A stretch of 58,823 nt of DNA, taken from contig JAIQFZ010000041.1 in the NCBI GenBank assembly GCA_020073015.1, forward strand, positions 1 through 58,823, in the 5' to 3' direction. Each line of letters begins with the position of its first letter. Position 1 is the first letter of the stretch. Of the stretch, positions 1 to 9,076 are shown one piece after another. The position numbers were made by a program, and so were the translations under genes. The notes beneath the pieces were generated by a model, which was given only the letters and a program-made list of their open reading frames with translations, did no database searches and was not told the origin of the DNA. This DNA comes from Terriglobia bacterium. Lineage in GTDB: Bacteria > Acidobacteriota > Terriglobia > Terriglobales > Acidobacteriaceae.

Positions 1-2
1 CC

Positions 3-182
3 CGTCATGCAATCGGGGACTGGGGCGAACTGGAGCCAACCGATGTCGCAGAGAATAAGTACAGCCTGATTCACGGGCTTCGGTTGCTGAGCAGCTACCA
101 GACATACGCCGGGGAGAGGCTGTGGATAATCACCGAAGCGGACCGGTCTGCAACCACTCTGCTGTTGCCGGACGAGTATTGA
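3..182 (+). CDS. C-terminal part of a small plasmid/ICE-type hypothetical protein (partial at window edge)
   Basis: The frame is open from the window edge to a TGA at 180-182 and encodes the last 59 residues of a protein whose start lies outside. The tail contains a GDWGEL segment and ends ITEADRSATTLLLPDEY. I recognise this ending from a family of small uncharacterised proteins found on plasmids and integrative elements, often near DUF932-type genes. No biochemical function is known to me. A DUF932 relic lies about 16 kb downstream, which fits remains of such an element. Family assignment is from memory of the motif; function is not inferred. Confidence 0.7.
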   Translation, partial: RHAIGDWGELEPTDVAENKYSLIHGLRLLSSYQTYAGERLWIITEADRSATTLLLPDEY

Positions 183-269
183 CGAGTTGCGGGCAGCCAG
201 AGCATTCGGTAGGCGAGGGCCGTTGCTCGGCTCGCAGCGAGCTCAGTAACCAATTTGCTGATTTCCAAG
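183..269. other. Short intergenic gap
   Basis: This gap separates the partial plus-strand gene from the 3' end of folE. A short GC-rich inverted repeat (GCTCG/CGAGC around 232-242) could act in folE termination on the minus strand, but it lacks a T tract. I see no gene here. Confidence 0.4.
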
Positions 270-866
270 CTAGAACGCGCTGGGTCTTGCCTGAATAAGC
301 GCGAGAAACTCGTCTCGCGTCTCCTTCTCACGGAACGCACCCAGCATGGAGGACGTGATCGTAGAGGAGTGTTGCTTCTCAACTCCGCGCATCATCATGC
401 ACAGATGCCTCGCTTCAACGACTACTCCGACGCCCAGCGGATTGATAGCACTCTCAATCGCTTCGCCAATTTGTGTCGTGAGACGCTCCTGCACCTGCAA
501 TCTACGCGCAAAGACGTCCACTAGACGAGGAACCTTACTAAGGCCGATCACTTTCCCTTGCGGAATATAGGCGACGTGGGCCTTGCCGAAGAACGGCAGA
601 AGATGGTGTTCGCAGAGACTAAACATCTCAATATCCTTGACGATCACCATTTCGTCATAAGCCACATCGAACATCGCGCCCCGCAGAGTTTCCTCTGGGT
701 TCTCCTGGTAGCCTTTGTTCAGATAGTGCAGCGAGCGTTCCATGCGTTCGGGAGTGCCTTGCAGGCCATCACGCTCGGGGTCCTCGCCAAGACGGACCAG
801 CATTTCCCGGATGAGTTCCTGCAGGTCCGTACTGGCTAACAACTGGGGTTCAAGTATGGTCTGCAT
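270..866 (-). CDS. folE: GTP cyclohydrolase I
   Basis: This enzyme converts GTP to 7,8-dihydroneopterin triphosphate, the first step toward tetrahydrofolate and other pterins. The 198 residues match the usual length of bacterial type IA enzymes. The zinc site is complete: C85 and H88 in the segment [14 protein letters not shown] and C156 in [10 protein letters not shown]. The GTP-binding segment [15 protein letters not shown] (residues 110-124) is intact. The acidobacterial-style neighbours offer no other folate genes, so it may serve as a second, accessory copy. It reads convergently with the partial gene at the window edge and in the same direction as the DoxX gene behind it. Identification is secure. 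Confidence 0.96.
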   Translation of the reverse strand: MQTILEPQLLASTDLQELIREMLVRLGEDPERDGLQGTPERMERSLHYLNKGYQENPEETLRGAMFDVAYDEMVIVKDIEMFSLCEHHLLPFFGKAHVAYIPQGKVIGLSKVPRLVDVFARRLQVQERLTTQIGEAIESAINPLGVGVVVEARHLCMMMRGVEKQHSSTITSSMLGAFREKETRDEFLALIQARPSAF

Positions 867-951
867 CTCTTCTCACAATCCAAAAACTCGGCCTCTGAAA
901 ATTGGTAATTGATTTGCTACTGTCACACGTGATGATGTGCGGTGCTCCGCA

Positions 952-1392
952 TCATGCAGCTACAACAGCGTTTGCACTCCGTTCGTGTGACACATCGCTC
1001 TGCAGAGCATTGCGGCGGACCTCAGTCATGCGCGCAAGCACAAAAGCGGCCACGGCCATCTCTACGTCTCGCACTGCGACATCAAAGAACATTCCCGTCG
1101 AGACCAGATTGATGGCAATGGCTAGCAGCCATGCTGACGCAACATACGATCCCACGCGTGTCCACTTGGTCAGAATCGCGAGCCCGACGACCATCTCAAC
1201 CACGCCGACAATGTGCATGAAAGTTTGTACGCTGAACGGCAGTATTGTCAGGGCCAGCGGACTGATGTAGGCGGGCCAGTTGGCCAGGAGGTTGAAGTAT
1301 TTATCTAGGCCGGCCAGGAACGGTCTGACCCCAAGCCCAATGCGCAGTGCCCACCAGGCCTGGTCTAATCGTGAATCAAATCCCTTGTGCAT
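952..1392 (-). CDS. DoxX-family membrane protein
   Basis: A 146-residue integral membrane protein with four predicted helices. The opening DQAWWALRIGLGVRPFLAGLDKYF is followed by helices around FSVQTFMHIVGVVEMVVG and SYVASAWLLAIAINL. This is the layout of the DoxX/DUF417-like family, whose members sit in the inner membrane and have been linked to thiosulfate:quinone chemistry or redox stress. The exact role is not established. I chose the start at 1392, MHKGFDSRL, because an AAGGGGG ribosome-binding site stands just upstream; a longer reading to 1455 has none. The gene is divergent from the sigma factor at 1530. Confidence 0.8.
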   Translation of the reverse strand: MHKGFDSRLDQAWWALRIGLGVRPFLAGLDKYFNLLANWPAYISPLALTILPFSVQTFMHIVGVVEMVVGLAILTKWTRVGSYVASAWLLAIAINLVSTGMFFDVAVRDVEMAVAAFVLARMTEVRRNALQSDVSHERSANAVVAA

Positions 1393-1529
1393 GATTTCCC
1401 CCTTCACGAGAATAGAGCTGGCAGGGGCGAATCGGTTACAGGTCCACACGTGCATTTCTCTTTCTGAGCTAAGGCAGTTGGGCTGTAACCTTTATTGCTC
1501 TCGTGACTCCATCAGTTTGGAGGGTTTGT

Positions 1530-2246
1530 ATGGTCAGCCCAGCGGAAGTGGCCACTTCGCAAGAGCCCTTGAGCGACGAAGAAGTTGTGGCCCGAGTGTT
1601 GGCGGGCGAGACCGGGATGTTTGAAATCGTCATGCGCCGCCACAACCAGCTCCTGTACCGCGTGGCTCGGGCGATTCTGCGCAACGATGGCGAAGCTGAG
1701 GACGTAATGCAGGACGCCTACGTGCGCGCGTACGAGCATCTGGACCAGTTTGCCGGGAGGGCGAAGTTCTCCACCTGGCTGACACGCATCGCGGTGCACG
1801 AAGCTTTAGCGCGACAGCATCGCGGCAACCGATATCAGGAGTTGGAACCAATGTCAGAACGGGAGGGAGACCCCATGGACAGGTTTGCCTCTTTGGCGCC
1901 GAATCCAGAACAGCAAGCATCAAACTCGGAGATTCGCAGGCTGCTGGAGGACGCAGTCGAAAAGCTGCCGGACGCTTACCGGACCATTTTCATGTTGCGC
2001 GACGTAGACGAAATGAGCACGAGCGATGCCGCGGATGTCCTCGAGATCACCGAAGAAAATGTCAAGGTTCGCCTCCATCGAGCGCGGGCGTTGTTACGCA
2101 AGAGTCTTTACGCGCGTGCTGGAATGGAAAGAAAAGAAGCCTTCACTTTTCATGCCGTACGGTGTGATCGAGTTGTCAAGAATGTGTTTGAAAGAATTCA
2201 GAAGCAGGCCTCGAAGACAGAAAACTCCGCGGCGAAGGTACAGTGA
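1530..2246 (+). CDS. ECF-type RNA polymerase sigma factor
   Basis: A 238-residue sigma-70 family factor. Region 2 covers roughly residues 37-100, with the -10-recognition stretch AEDVMQDAYVRAYEHLDQF and the melting motif FSTWLTRIAVHEA. Region 4 covers about 138-195 (LPDAYRTIFMLRDVDEMS, then the helix-turn-helix ending VKVRLHRARALLRK). A short Cys-containing tail, FHAVRCDRVVKNVF, is typical of a subgroup of ECF factors. No anti-sigma gene lies next to it. The start at 1530 is set by a GGAGG eight bases upstream; the GTG at 1503 has no such site. It is followed at 73 bp by a flavoreductase, so it may control a redox or stress regulon, but that is inference. Confidence 0.9.
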   Translation: MVSPAEVATSQEPLSDEEVVARVLAGETGMFEIVMRRHNQLLYRVARAILRNDGEAEDVMQDAYVRAYEHLDQFAGRAKFSTWLTRIAVHEALARQHRGNRYQELEPMSEREGDPMDRFASLAPNPEQQASNSEIRRLLEDAVEKLPDAYRTIFMLRDVDEMSTSDAADVLEITEENVKVRLHRARALLRKSLYARAGMERKEAFTFHAVRCDRVVKNVFERIQKQASKTENSAAKVQ

Positions 2247-2319
2247 CAGTCCGCACGCTGCAGGAAGGACAGGCTGCCCTAAGAAGAGTCGGCATTGGCC
2301 GAAAGTCCAGGAGGTAGGC

Positions 2320-3063
2320 ATGGCCACTAAAGAAATTCCAATGGCTGGTTATGGAACCAAGTTGTTGAGCCGAGTCGAAGTTGCGGAAGGCACCATGGCC
2401 TTCCATTTCGAGAAACCATCGCAATTCGACTTCAAACCGGGGCAGTCCGCCGACGTGACACTATTCAATCCTCCAGAAACTGACTCAGAGGGGAACACGC
2501 GCACTTTTTCGATTGCCAGTTCTCCATTTGAAAACCAGTTGATGTTCGCTACCCGCATGCGCGACACAGCGTTTAAGCGCTCACTGAAGAAGGTGCCCCT
2601 GGGTACAGACGTGAAGATTGACTCGCCAATGGGTTCCTTCACGCTACATAAGAATTCAGCCAAGCCTGCCGTGTTCCTGGCTGGTGGAATCGGAATCACC
2701 CCTTTTGTCAGCATCGTGCGGCAAGCCGATCACGACCGACTCCCGCACACGTTGTATCTCTTCTATTCCAACCGGCGGCCCGAAGATACACCTTTTCTTG
2801 AAGCTCTCCAGATACTGGAAAAGAGCAATCCAAATTTCCAGTTGATATGCACCATGACCGAAATGCTGCAATCGCAGAAGGAATGGAAGGGGGAAACAGG
2901 TTTAATCAACAAAGAGATGTTGTCGAGACATCTCACCAACCTGCAGGGACCCATCTATTACGTTGCCGGACCTCCCGCCATGGTTGCGGCCATGAGGAAA
3001 ATGCTTGCGGGCGCCGGCGTTGACGAGGACGACATCCGAACGGAAGAATTTGGAGGGTACTGA
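2320..3063 (+). CDS. Ferredoxin-NADP reductase-type FAD oxidoreductase
   Basis: A 247-residue cytosolic flavoprotein with a minimal FAD and NAD(P) module. The FAD-binding signature RTFSIAS stands at residues 61-67, the pyridine-nucleotide loop GGIGITPF at 122-129 and a late VAGPPAMVAAMRKML helix near 215. The chain ends in an aromatic residue (EEFGGY), as in plant-type ferredoxin reductases. There is no iron-sulfur domain, so the electron partner must be a separate protein. The start at 2320 follows an AGGAGG site; the longer reading from 2026 overlaps the sigma gene and is discarded. It probably forms a unit with the sigma factor and the transaldolase. Confidence 0.88.
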   Translation: MATKEIPMAGYGTKLLSRVEVAEGTMAFHFEKPSQFDFKPGQSADVTLFNPPETDSEGNTRTFSIASSPFENQLMFATRMRDTAFKRSLKKVPLGTDVKIDSPMGSFTLHKNSAKPAVFLAGGIGITPFVSIVRQADHDRLPHTLYLFYSNRRPEDTPFLEALQILEKSNPNFQLICTMTEMLQSQKEWKGETGLINKEMLSRHLTNLQGPIYYVAGPPAMVAAMRKMLAGAGVDEDDIRTEEFGGY

Positions 3064-3133
3064 AGCGCGCCACCCCGTTGTAGGATGGCGGCCGGATCGA
3101 ACAAGAAAGAAGAGTGTTTCGAGGTGAACAGCA

Positions 3134-4018
3134 ATGCTGGCAAACAGGCCTAAGACTAAAATTCTAGTTGACGGTGGCGACCCTAGTGAGACCCTCCGGA
3201 TGAAGAGCTTGATCGGGTTTGTCGATGGGCAGACCACCAATCCATCCCTAATTGCAAAAAATCCGGAGATTCAGCGGCTCATTGCATCCGGGCACCGATT
3301 GAGCTCCCAAGAAGAAAAAGACGAATACAAGAAGATTGTGCAAAGTATCTCGCCACTCGTGGGAGATGCAGGGGTTTCGATTGAGGTATTTGCGGATGTT
3401 GGTACCAGAGCTGAGGAGATGGTTGCCCAGGGCCAAGAAATGTTCTCTTGGATTCCGAATGCCTATGTCAAGTATCCGTGCACGCACGAGGGTTTGCGTG
3501 CCGCACAAATGTCCGTGCATAAGAGCATTCGAGTCAACATGACACTCTGTTTTTCGCAGGAGCAGGCGGCGGCCGTATATGCCGCAACCCAGGGATCAAA
3601 GGAGCCAGTGTACGTATCGCCTTTTGTCGGCAGGCTCGACGATCGCGGCGAAGAGGGCATGGATCTTGTCAGAAACATAAAGAAGATGTACGAGCGCGGC
3701 GATGGCCATGTGCATGTCTTAGCCGCAAGCATACGTAATGTCAACCAATTGCTTTGTTCCTTTGCTCTAGGTGCTGAGCTTGCCACTGTGCCGACTAAAG
3801 TTCTAGACGAATGGGCGGCAACGAGCTTTCCAATGCCAGATCAAGATTTCAGGTACCAAGGGGCCGATGCGAGCGGCCAGCTTCTCAAGTCGATCCCGTA
3901 CAAAGCGCTGGATCTGAACCTTCCATGGGAGAGCTTTGACATCGCACATGAACTCACAACTAAGGGTATCCAGAAATTTGTGGCTGATTTTCAGAGCACA
4001 CTGAGACGATCGGCGTAG
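3134..4018 (+). CDS. tal: Transaldolase
   Basis: A 294-residue TIM-barrel enzyme that moves a dihydroxyacetone unit between sugar phosphates in the non-oxidative pentose phosphate pathway. Family marks are TTNPSLI (residues 34-40), the Schiff-base lysine K113 in AYVKYPCTHEGLRA, NMTLCFS near 137 and VSPFVGRLDDRG near 157. The length fits compact transaldolases closer to the TalC/fructose-6-phosphate aldolase side, so an aldolase activity cannot be excluded. A GAGGTG site precedes the ATG. It lies 70 bp behind the flavoreductase; linking NADPH supply and a reductase is a plausible reason for the pairing. Confidence 0.9.
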   Translation: MLANRPKTKILVDGGDPSETLRMKSLIGFVDGQTTNPSLIAKNPEIQRLIASGHRLSSQEEKDEYKKIVQSISPLVGDAGVSIEVFADVGTRAEEMVAQGQEMFSWIPNAYVKYPCTHEGLRAAQMSVHKSIRVNMTLCFSQEQAAAVYAATQGSKEPVYVSPFVGRLDDRGEEGMDLVRNIKKMYERGDGHVHVLAASIRNVNQLLCSFALGAELATVPTKVLDEWAATSFPMPDQDFRYQGADASGQLLKSIPYKALDLNLPWESFDIAHELTTKGIQKFVADFQSTLRRSA

Positions 4019-4223
4019 CGTCCGCGAGCCCGTTGGAGACATTCTTGTCCGCGCCTTTGCATCTCTGTCCACTTGGAGGTGCTGGATAACGCGTGTCAAG
4101 CGCCTGGTCATATCGACGGCGTGTTTGCGCACGCCGACCTCTTATTGAATACAAGAGTTCCGCGTTGTCGGTTACGGGAGGCGGAGATCTGTTCGGAGTA
4201 TCGCCATCGATTCTGGGCGTACC

Positions 4224-4570
4224 ACGGGCAACTCTTCCTTAATCTTGTAAGGTAAGGTTTGGCGACCATCCACTCGCGACTAATTCGATCTAAGATGCCG
4301 CCGCATCGCCGGCGAAAGCTCGAACCGCCTTGGGCTGAGGACGCAGCAGCAAATAGAATGCGACGACGTGCGTGATCATGAGCACGGGCACGTAGATGAT
4401 CGGGATCGCGTATGTGGCGCCCAACTGCCCCGCCAGCGCAGGAAGGCCGACCCTCCGCGACGTACATGCGCGCTATAACGCCGCGCTTTGCTTGTCCCAA
4501 AAATTCTGCTCGTGGTTTACGGGCAACTCTTCCCTAATCTGTAACGGAAGGGTTGCCGACCAACCGTCCG
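4224..4570. repeat. Two imperfect copies of a ~48-bp sequence flanking a gene relic
   Basis: Copy one (4224-4271) and copy two (4520-4570) both begin ACGGGCAACTCTTCC and continue with a similar TAATCT...GG(T/C)CGACCA course. Copy two folds into a hairpin: CAACTCTTCC pairs with GGAAGGGTTG apart from one G-U pair. The copies bracket the membrane-protein relic at 4290-4475. They may be remnants of a small mobile palindrome or of a duplication. The rest of 4019-4223 shows no recognisable gene. Confidence 0.6.
4290..4475 (-). pseudogene. C-terminal relic of a small integral membrane protein
   Basis: Read on the minus strand, the last ~55 codons before a TAG at 4290-4292 give a coherent membrane-protein end: GLPALAGQLGATYAIPIIYV followed by a helix PVLMITHVVAFYLLLRPQ and a short tail. 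A few codons upstream the coherent reading (MYVAEG) is in another frame, so a one-base change separates the two parts and no full gene can be read. I do not recognise the family. The relic sits between two copies of an imperfect repeat. Confidence 0.55.
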
Positions 4571-4636
4571 GAATCGTCGAATCTGCTGCGCATTGGCGAC
4601 CAGAAACGATGGGAGAGAATCCACGGCCCACATTCT

Positions 4637-4720
4637 CTAGGCCTTCTTGGGCCGGCTATCAGGCGGGATGATATTGTTCATGCGCAGGTATTCCACGAGC
4701 TGGCCCTAGTGATCTCGGGG
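4637..4720 (-). pseudogene. C-terminal relic resembling a DinB-family protein
   Basis: On the minus strand, ending at TAG 4637-4639, the frame reads GQLVEYLRMNNIIPPDSRPK. This is the kind of ending I know from DinB-like four-helix metal-binding proteins of Acidobacteriota (helix with GQxxxYLR, then N-x-I-x-P-P-x-S-R-P). Directly upstream, in the same frame, DH is followed by TAG at 4706-4708, so the conserved final helix is interrupted, and further upstream no coherent frame remains. The piece is short, so the assignment is tentative. The remaining sequence up to 4921 shows no other gene. Confidence 0.45.
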
Positions 4721-4921
4721 GCATTGCCCGCACAAGAGCTAACTTAAGAATTCCTTTCGGGTCGCCCGTTAACCTCCCATAGTCCGCGGCCACTCCCATG
4801 CTTCAACTGCGAAGGGAACCGCGTGGAGGGCGAACCGCGCACGCGATCATGATTGCTTGAGGGGGCAAATCTTCTGGAGATCCTGAAACGTGTCTATAAT
4901 CTTGAGGGCTGGAGGGGTGAA

Positions 4922-6544
4922 ATGGTCAGGGCTGCGGTCGTTGCGGGATTTGTACTGGCGCTGGCGGCGAGTTGCCAGGCTCAGGAGCACCAGCATGGGA
5001 ATAGCGAGAAGTTGGGGACGGTGCACTTTGCCACATCGTGCAACGAAGTGGCGCAGAAGGAATTCAACCGGGCGGTTGCGCTGCTGCATTCCTTCCAGTT
5101 CAGCCGTGCCATAGAAGGATTCAACGCGGTTCTGGGGGAGGACGCGACATGCGGAATCGCATACTGGGGAACCGCGCTCAGCGATTGGAGTAATCCATTT
5201 GCACCGGGAATGAAAGACAAGAGCCAGTTGCAGGCAGGACGGGAGAGCGCGGAACGCGGCAAGACCGTGGGCGCAAAGACGGAGCGGGAACGGGCGTATC
5301 TCGGGGCGGTAGGCAAGTTGTACAGCGACTACGAGGGCACGCCGCAGCGAGCGCGTTTGATCGCCTATCGCGATGCCATGGGGGAAGTCGCGGCGAAGTA
5401 TCCAGAAGATCATGAGGCGCAAATCTTCTACGCGTTGGCGATCGCGGCTTCGGAAGATCCCGCGGACAAGACGTACGCGGGGCGGCTCAAGGCAGGAGCG
5501 ATACTGGAAAAATTGTTCGAGCAGGAGCCGGCGCATCCTGGACTGGCACATTACATTATCCATACTTACGACGTGGCGGCGCTGGCGGGGCGGGCGCTGG
5601 TGGCGGCGCGGCGTTACTCGGAAATTGCGCCAGATGCGCCCCATGCGCTGCACATGCCATCGCATACCTTCACCCGCACGGGTTACTGGCAAGACTCCAT
5701 CGACAGCAACATAGCAGCGGCAGCGGCGGCGCGGCGCGAGGGTCAGACGGCAGAAGAGTTGCACGCCAGCGACTATGAAATTTACGCCTACCTGCAAACT
5801 GGGCAGGACGATGCGGCGCGGCGGATCGTGGATTCGTTGCCGGAGATCGCGTCACGCTTCGACCCGAAGGCGGTGATCAGCGGCGCTGGTAGCCCCTCTA
5901 CGGGATATTTTGCTCTGGCGGCGATCCCGGCACGGTACGCGCTGGAACGTCGGGAGTGGAAGCAAGCTGCGCAGCTCACACAACTAGAGACACCGTTTCC
6001 TCACACCGAGGCCATGACTTGGTTCGCCCGCGGACTGGGCGCGGGACAACTGGGGCAAGCGCAGGCTGCGCGCGAATCGGTGGCCGCGCTGAAGCAGATC
6101 CGCGAGCGACTGTTCAAGGTGGGCGAAAACTACTGGGCGCAGCAAGTGGAAATTCAGGAACTTGAAGTTGGAGCATGGGCGGCGCTAGCGGAGGGTAAGA
6201 AAGAGGAAGCACTGCGGCAGATGAAGTCGGCAGCGGGACTGGAAGATGGGACAGAGAAAAGCGCGGTGACGCCCGGGCCGCTCGCCCCGGCGCGCGAGCT
6301 ACTCGGCGAGATGTTGCTCGAAATGAAAGAGCCGGCGCAGGCACTGGAGCAATTCGAAGCTACGCTGACGAAAGAGCCGGGGCGATTGCGAGCGCTCTAT
6401 GGGGCAGGGCGTGCTGCTCAGTTGAGTGGAAGGCGCGAAGCGAGTCAGAAGTATTTTGGCGAGCTCTTGAAGGTTTGCGGACGTGCGGACAAGCCAGGAA
6501 GGGCGGAGATCCTAGAGGCACAGAGGGCGATTTCCCAGAAATAG
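4922..6544 (+). CDS. Secreted tetratricopeptide-repeat protein
   Basis: A 540-residue protein with a signal peptide (MVRAAVVAGFVLALAASCQA, cleavage near residue 20) and helical pairs of TPR type throughout. Early repeats carry NRAVALLHSFQFSRAIEGF, later ones LEQFEATLTKEPGRLRALY. A central HALHMPSHTFTRTGYW stretch is typical of a large uncharacterised family common in Acidobacteriota and related soil bacteria. It probably acts in the periplasm as a protein-binding scaffold; no catalytic site is evident. The start at 4922 follows GGAGGGG; a longer reading to 4853 would bury the signal peptide. It stands alone between relics and an AraC gene. Confidence 0.85.
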   Translation: MVRAAVVAGFVLALAASCQAQEHQHGNSEKLGTVHFATSCNEVAQKEFNRAVALLHSFQFSRAIEGFNAVLGEDATCGIAYWGTALSDWSNPFAPGMKDKSQLQAGRESAERGKTVGAKTERERAYLGAVGKLYSDYEGTPQRARLIAYRDAMGEVAAKYPEDHEAQIFYALAIAASEDPADKTYAGRLKAGAILEKLFEQEPAHPGLAHYIIHTYDVAALAGRALVAARRYSEIAPDAPHALHMPSHTFTRTGYWQDSIDSNIAAAAAARREGQTAEELHASDYEIYAYLQTGQDDAARRIVDSLPEIASRFDPKAVISGAGSPSTGYFALAAIPARYALERREWKQAAQLTQLETPFPHTEAMTWFARGLGAGQLGQAQAARESVAALKQIRERLFKVGENYWAQQVEIQELEVGAWAALAEGKKEEALRQMKSAAGLEDGTEKSAVTPGPLAPARELLGEMLLEMKEPAQALEQFEATLTKEPGRLRALYGAGRAAQLSGRREASQKYFGELLKVCGRADKPGRAEILEAQRAISQK

Positions 6545-6778
6545 TGTCGCGCTTAAGGCATTCGGTGTGAGCCGGCTCGTGGATAACCCGCAGGCCAGGA
6601 AACTCGTTTCGCGATTACTTCCGTGTAGCCGACAATTCGGCATTAACGCGGGGGACGTCAACGAGCAGCCTCACCTTTAATGAGGTCTGGCGTCTAAAGT
6701 TAGGGATGTGGATTTGATACCACCATCGCTGATGGGGGCCTCCATGCGACGGCAGGGAGCACGGTTCCACATTCAAAC
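6545..6778. other. Intergenic region before the AraC regulator
   Basis: These 234 bases separate the TPR gene from the regulator. I see neither a gene nor a convincing terminator. It presumably holds the regulator's promoter. Confidence 0.4.
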
Positions 6779-7462
6779 ATGCGAAGCAAGGTAGGACCGC
6801 AGATGCGCAAATGGCAAAGAATTAATACGTCGCAGTTAGGACGACATGTTCATAAATGTGCGTATGCAGCCCTTGTTCTGTCAGGCAGCTACGAGGAGGC
6901 GGGCGACCTTGGCCATTTACACGTGCAGGCGGGGGACGTCATCATTCACGACCGTTTTGAAGGTCACCTGAACCACTTTGCCGCATCGGGAGCTGTCATT
7001 CTCAATCTTGTCTTTGCAACTGACCGAGTCTTTCAGCCCGGCATCGGCAACGTGGCCGATCCTGACTCGATTGTTCGGATCGCGGAGAACAACGACGACG
7101 AAGCTGCCACACTGCTGATTGCGAGCATGCAACAAAGAGAACGAGGGTGCACCGATTGGCCCGATCAGTTGGCAAATACGTTGATACAGGATCCATCCCT
7201 GAGCCTGTCGTCTTGGAGCGAGGTGACCGGAATTGCCCCATGGACGCTGTCGCGGGGATTCGCTCAAGTATTCGGTATCTCCCCCCGGGCCTTTCGGGCG
7301 CGGACCCGAACCCGCCTTGCTTGGAAGGCTATTCTAAGAAGCCAAGAACCTCTGGCCGGAATCGCCGCGAGCCTGGGATTTGCCGACCAGTCCCACATGA
7401 GCCGAAGTGTCAAGGGGATGACTGGCCAGCGTCCGCAGTTCTGGCGCCACTCCTGCAAATAG
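6779..7462 (+). CDS. AraC-family transcriptional regulator
   Basis: A 227-residue one-component regulator. The N-terminal half is a cupin-like sensing fold (LVLSGSYEEAGDLGHLHVQAGDVIIHDRFEGHLNH, about residues 32-66). The C-terminal ~95 residues form the double helix-turn-helix DNA-binding domain: SLSSWSEVTGIAPWTLSRGF, then SPRAFRARTRTRLAWKAI, and a second helix pair GIAASLGFADQSHMSR. It resembles small cupin-AraC regulators that sense organic ligands; the ligand is unknown. The start may instead be the ATG at 6803 (MRKWQRINTS). The protease gene 208 bp downstream is the nearest possible target. Confidence 0.88.
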   Translation: MRSKVGPQMRKWQRINTSQLGRHVHKCAYAALVLSGSYEEAGDLGHLHVQAGDVIIHDRFEGHLNHFAASGAVILNLVFATDRVFQPGIGNVADPDSIVRIAENNDDEAATLLIASMQQRERGCTDWPDQLANTLIQDPSLSLSSWSEVTGIAPWTLSRGFAQVFGISPRAFRARTRTRLAWKAILRSQEPLAGIAASLGFADQSHMSRSVKGMTGQRPQFWRHSCK

Positions 7463-7670
7463 ATTCAAGACACGTGCATCAGCTGAGTGTACAACCACAA
7501 ATATGCACGGAGGAGCGACTGCCAGCATGTGCTGAGATAACTCACGAAAGAATGGTCGCCTTCGACGGGTACCATGGCAGAAGTACCTGCGCACTTGTCT
7601 TGCATTCGCGCCCGCCTTTCCTCTGAAAGTCGAGCTGTGAAAAGTACGGGCCTCGAGGAGGACGCATCAT

Positions 7671-8942
7671 ATGACCATAAAATCAGCAGCATCGCTGTTG
7701 TTCTGGGCGGTTTCTGCCGTTCTGGCTTTGTGCTGGCACGCTAACGGCGGAAACCCCGCTCAGACTTCAGCACCCAGCGCTATGGATGTTGGCACGTTTA
7801 GCTTTCCTGCGGGCAAGAGTGCGGTGCCGGTACCCTTCGAACTCCTGGCCAATGCGGTTTTTGTTTCCGCCAAGGTCAACGGCAAGGGCCCGTTTTTGTT
7901 CGCCATTGATACGGGTTCATCGGGCTCAGTATTTGCCAGCGAACTGACTGACGAGTTGGGGATGAAACCGCAGGGCGAGACGCAGGGCACCGGTGCCGGA
8001 GCAACCTACAAGATGGGCGTGGTCCGCGGGAAAATTGAATTTAACCTGCCCGGTGGCCTGAAACTCTCTACTGACGACGCAAACACTGTATCTATGGCGG
8101 GGCTGTGGCCACTCATCGGCCAGCGAATCTATGGCGACATCGGATACGACGTTTTGAAGGACCTCGTGGTCGAGTTCGATTACGAGAAAAAGCTGGTTAC
8201 ATTCTATGCTCCTGCCAACTACAACTACTCCGGGAAGGGCCAAGCTCTAGGGGCGACCCTCGAGATGAACTATGACCCTCAAATCGACGGCACTTTCGCA
8301 GTGATGGGAATGGCGGCTGTTTCAACCAGGTTCACTATCGATACGGGCGCTGGCGGCACGGTAATTGCGGCGCCGCTGGTCAAGGCGAACGATCTGTTCA
8401 AAACCGTGACAGACAAAATTCCTAGCCCCTCGCATGGGGTGGGTGGGGGCGAATCAAACGATGTAGTTGGCCGCATCGAAAGCATTAGCCTAGGCCCCTA
8501 CAAACTGCGGCAGCCTCTGGTGGCACTGTCGCGAGACACGACGGGGTCACTCACGATGGAGGATATAGGAGTGAACGTGGGGGGCAATATCCTGCGGCGA
8601 TTCGCTGTGATCATCGACTATCCCCGACGTAGGGTGATCCTTGAACCAAACTCGCATTTTGCCGATCCGTTCCTGGCGGATGCCAGCGGCCTTGTCTTGA
8701 AAGCTGAAGGAAGTGATTTCAAGACCGTCATAGTGCAAGGGGTCGTATCGGGCTCGCCTGCAGCAAACGCTGGATTGCAGGAAAATGACGTAATCACGGC
8801 TGTTGATGGCGAGCCGGCCGGCAAATACGCGCTCTGGGAAATCCAGGATCTTTTGAAGAATTCGGGGCATCATGTGAAATTGGCTATCAAGCGTGGGACT
8901 CGATCTCTTATCTGCGAGTTTGCTCTGCGGAGCTTGGCGTGA
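7671..8942 (+). CDS. Retropepsin-like aspartyl protease with C-terminal PDZ domain
   Basis: A 423-residue exported protein: a signal segment (about 1-22), two aspartyl-protease lobes and a PDZ domain at roughly 345-420 (VVSGSPAANAGLQENDVITAVDGE). Active-site triads are visible in both lobes: AIDTGSSGS (D80) and TIDTGAGGT (near residue 223). Having both DTG motifs on one chain suggests that it could fold as a single-chain protease rather than needing a dimer. The PDZ domain probably recruits unfolded or C-terminal peptides in the periplasm. A GAGGAGG site precedes the ATG. Substrates are unknown. Confidence 0.88.
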   Translation: MTIKSAASLLFWAVSAVLALCWHANGGNPAQTSAPSAMDVGTFSFPAGKSAVPVPFELLANAVFVSAKVNGKGPFLFAIDTGSSGSVFASELTDELGMKPQGETQGTGAGATYKMGVVRGKIEFNLPGGLKLSTDDANTVSMAGLWPLIGQRIYGDIGYDVLKDLVVEFDYEKKLVTFYAPANYNYSGKGQALGATLEMNYDPQIDGTFAVMGMAAVSTRFTIDTGAGGTVIAAPLVKANDLFKTVTDKIPSPSHGVGGGESNDVVGRIESISLGPYKLRQPLVALSRDTTGSLTMEDIGVNVGGNILRRFAVIIDYPRRRVILEPNSHFADPFLADASGLVLKAEGSDFKTVIVQGVVSGSPAANAGLQENDVITAVDGEPAGKYALWEIQDLLKNSGHHVKLAIKRGTRSLICEFALRSLA

Positions 8943-9076
8943 TGCGCAAGCGCGCGTGCACGGATCTGAGTGGGCGCGATCGACATTGGGCCCGCTGCTT
9001 TGCGGTGGTTGTCCACCTGACTCTTGTTTAGGAGAGAGCTTCGTACGCGAACCCGTTTTGAGATTGCGCCCGAGTG

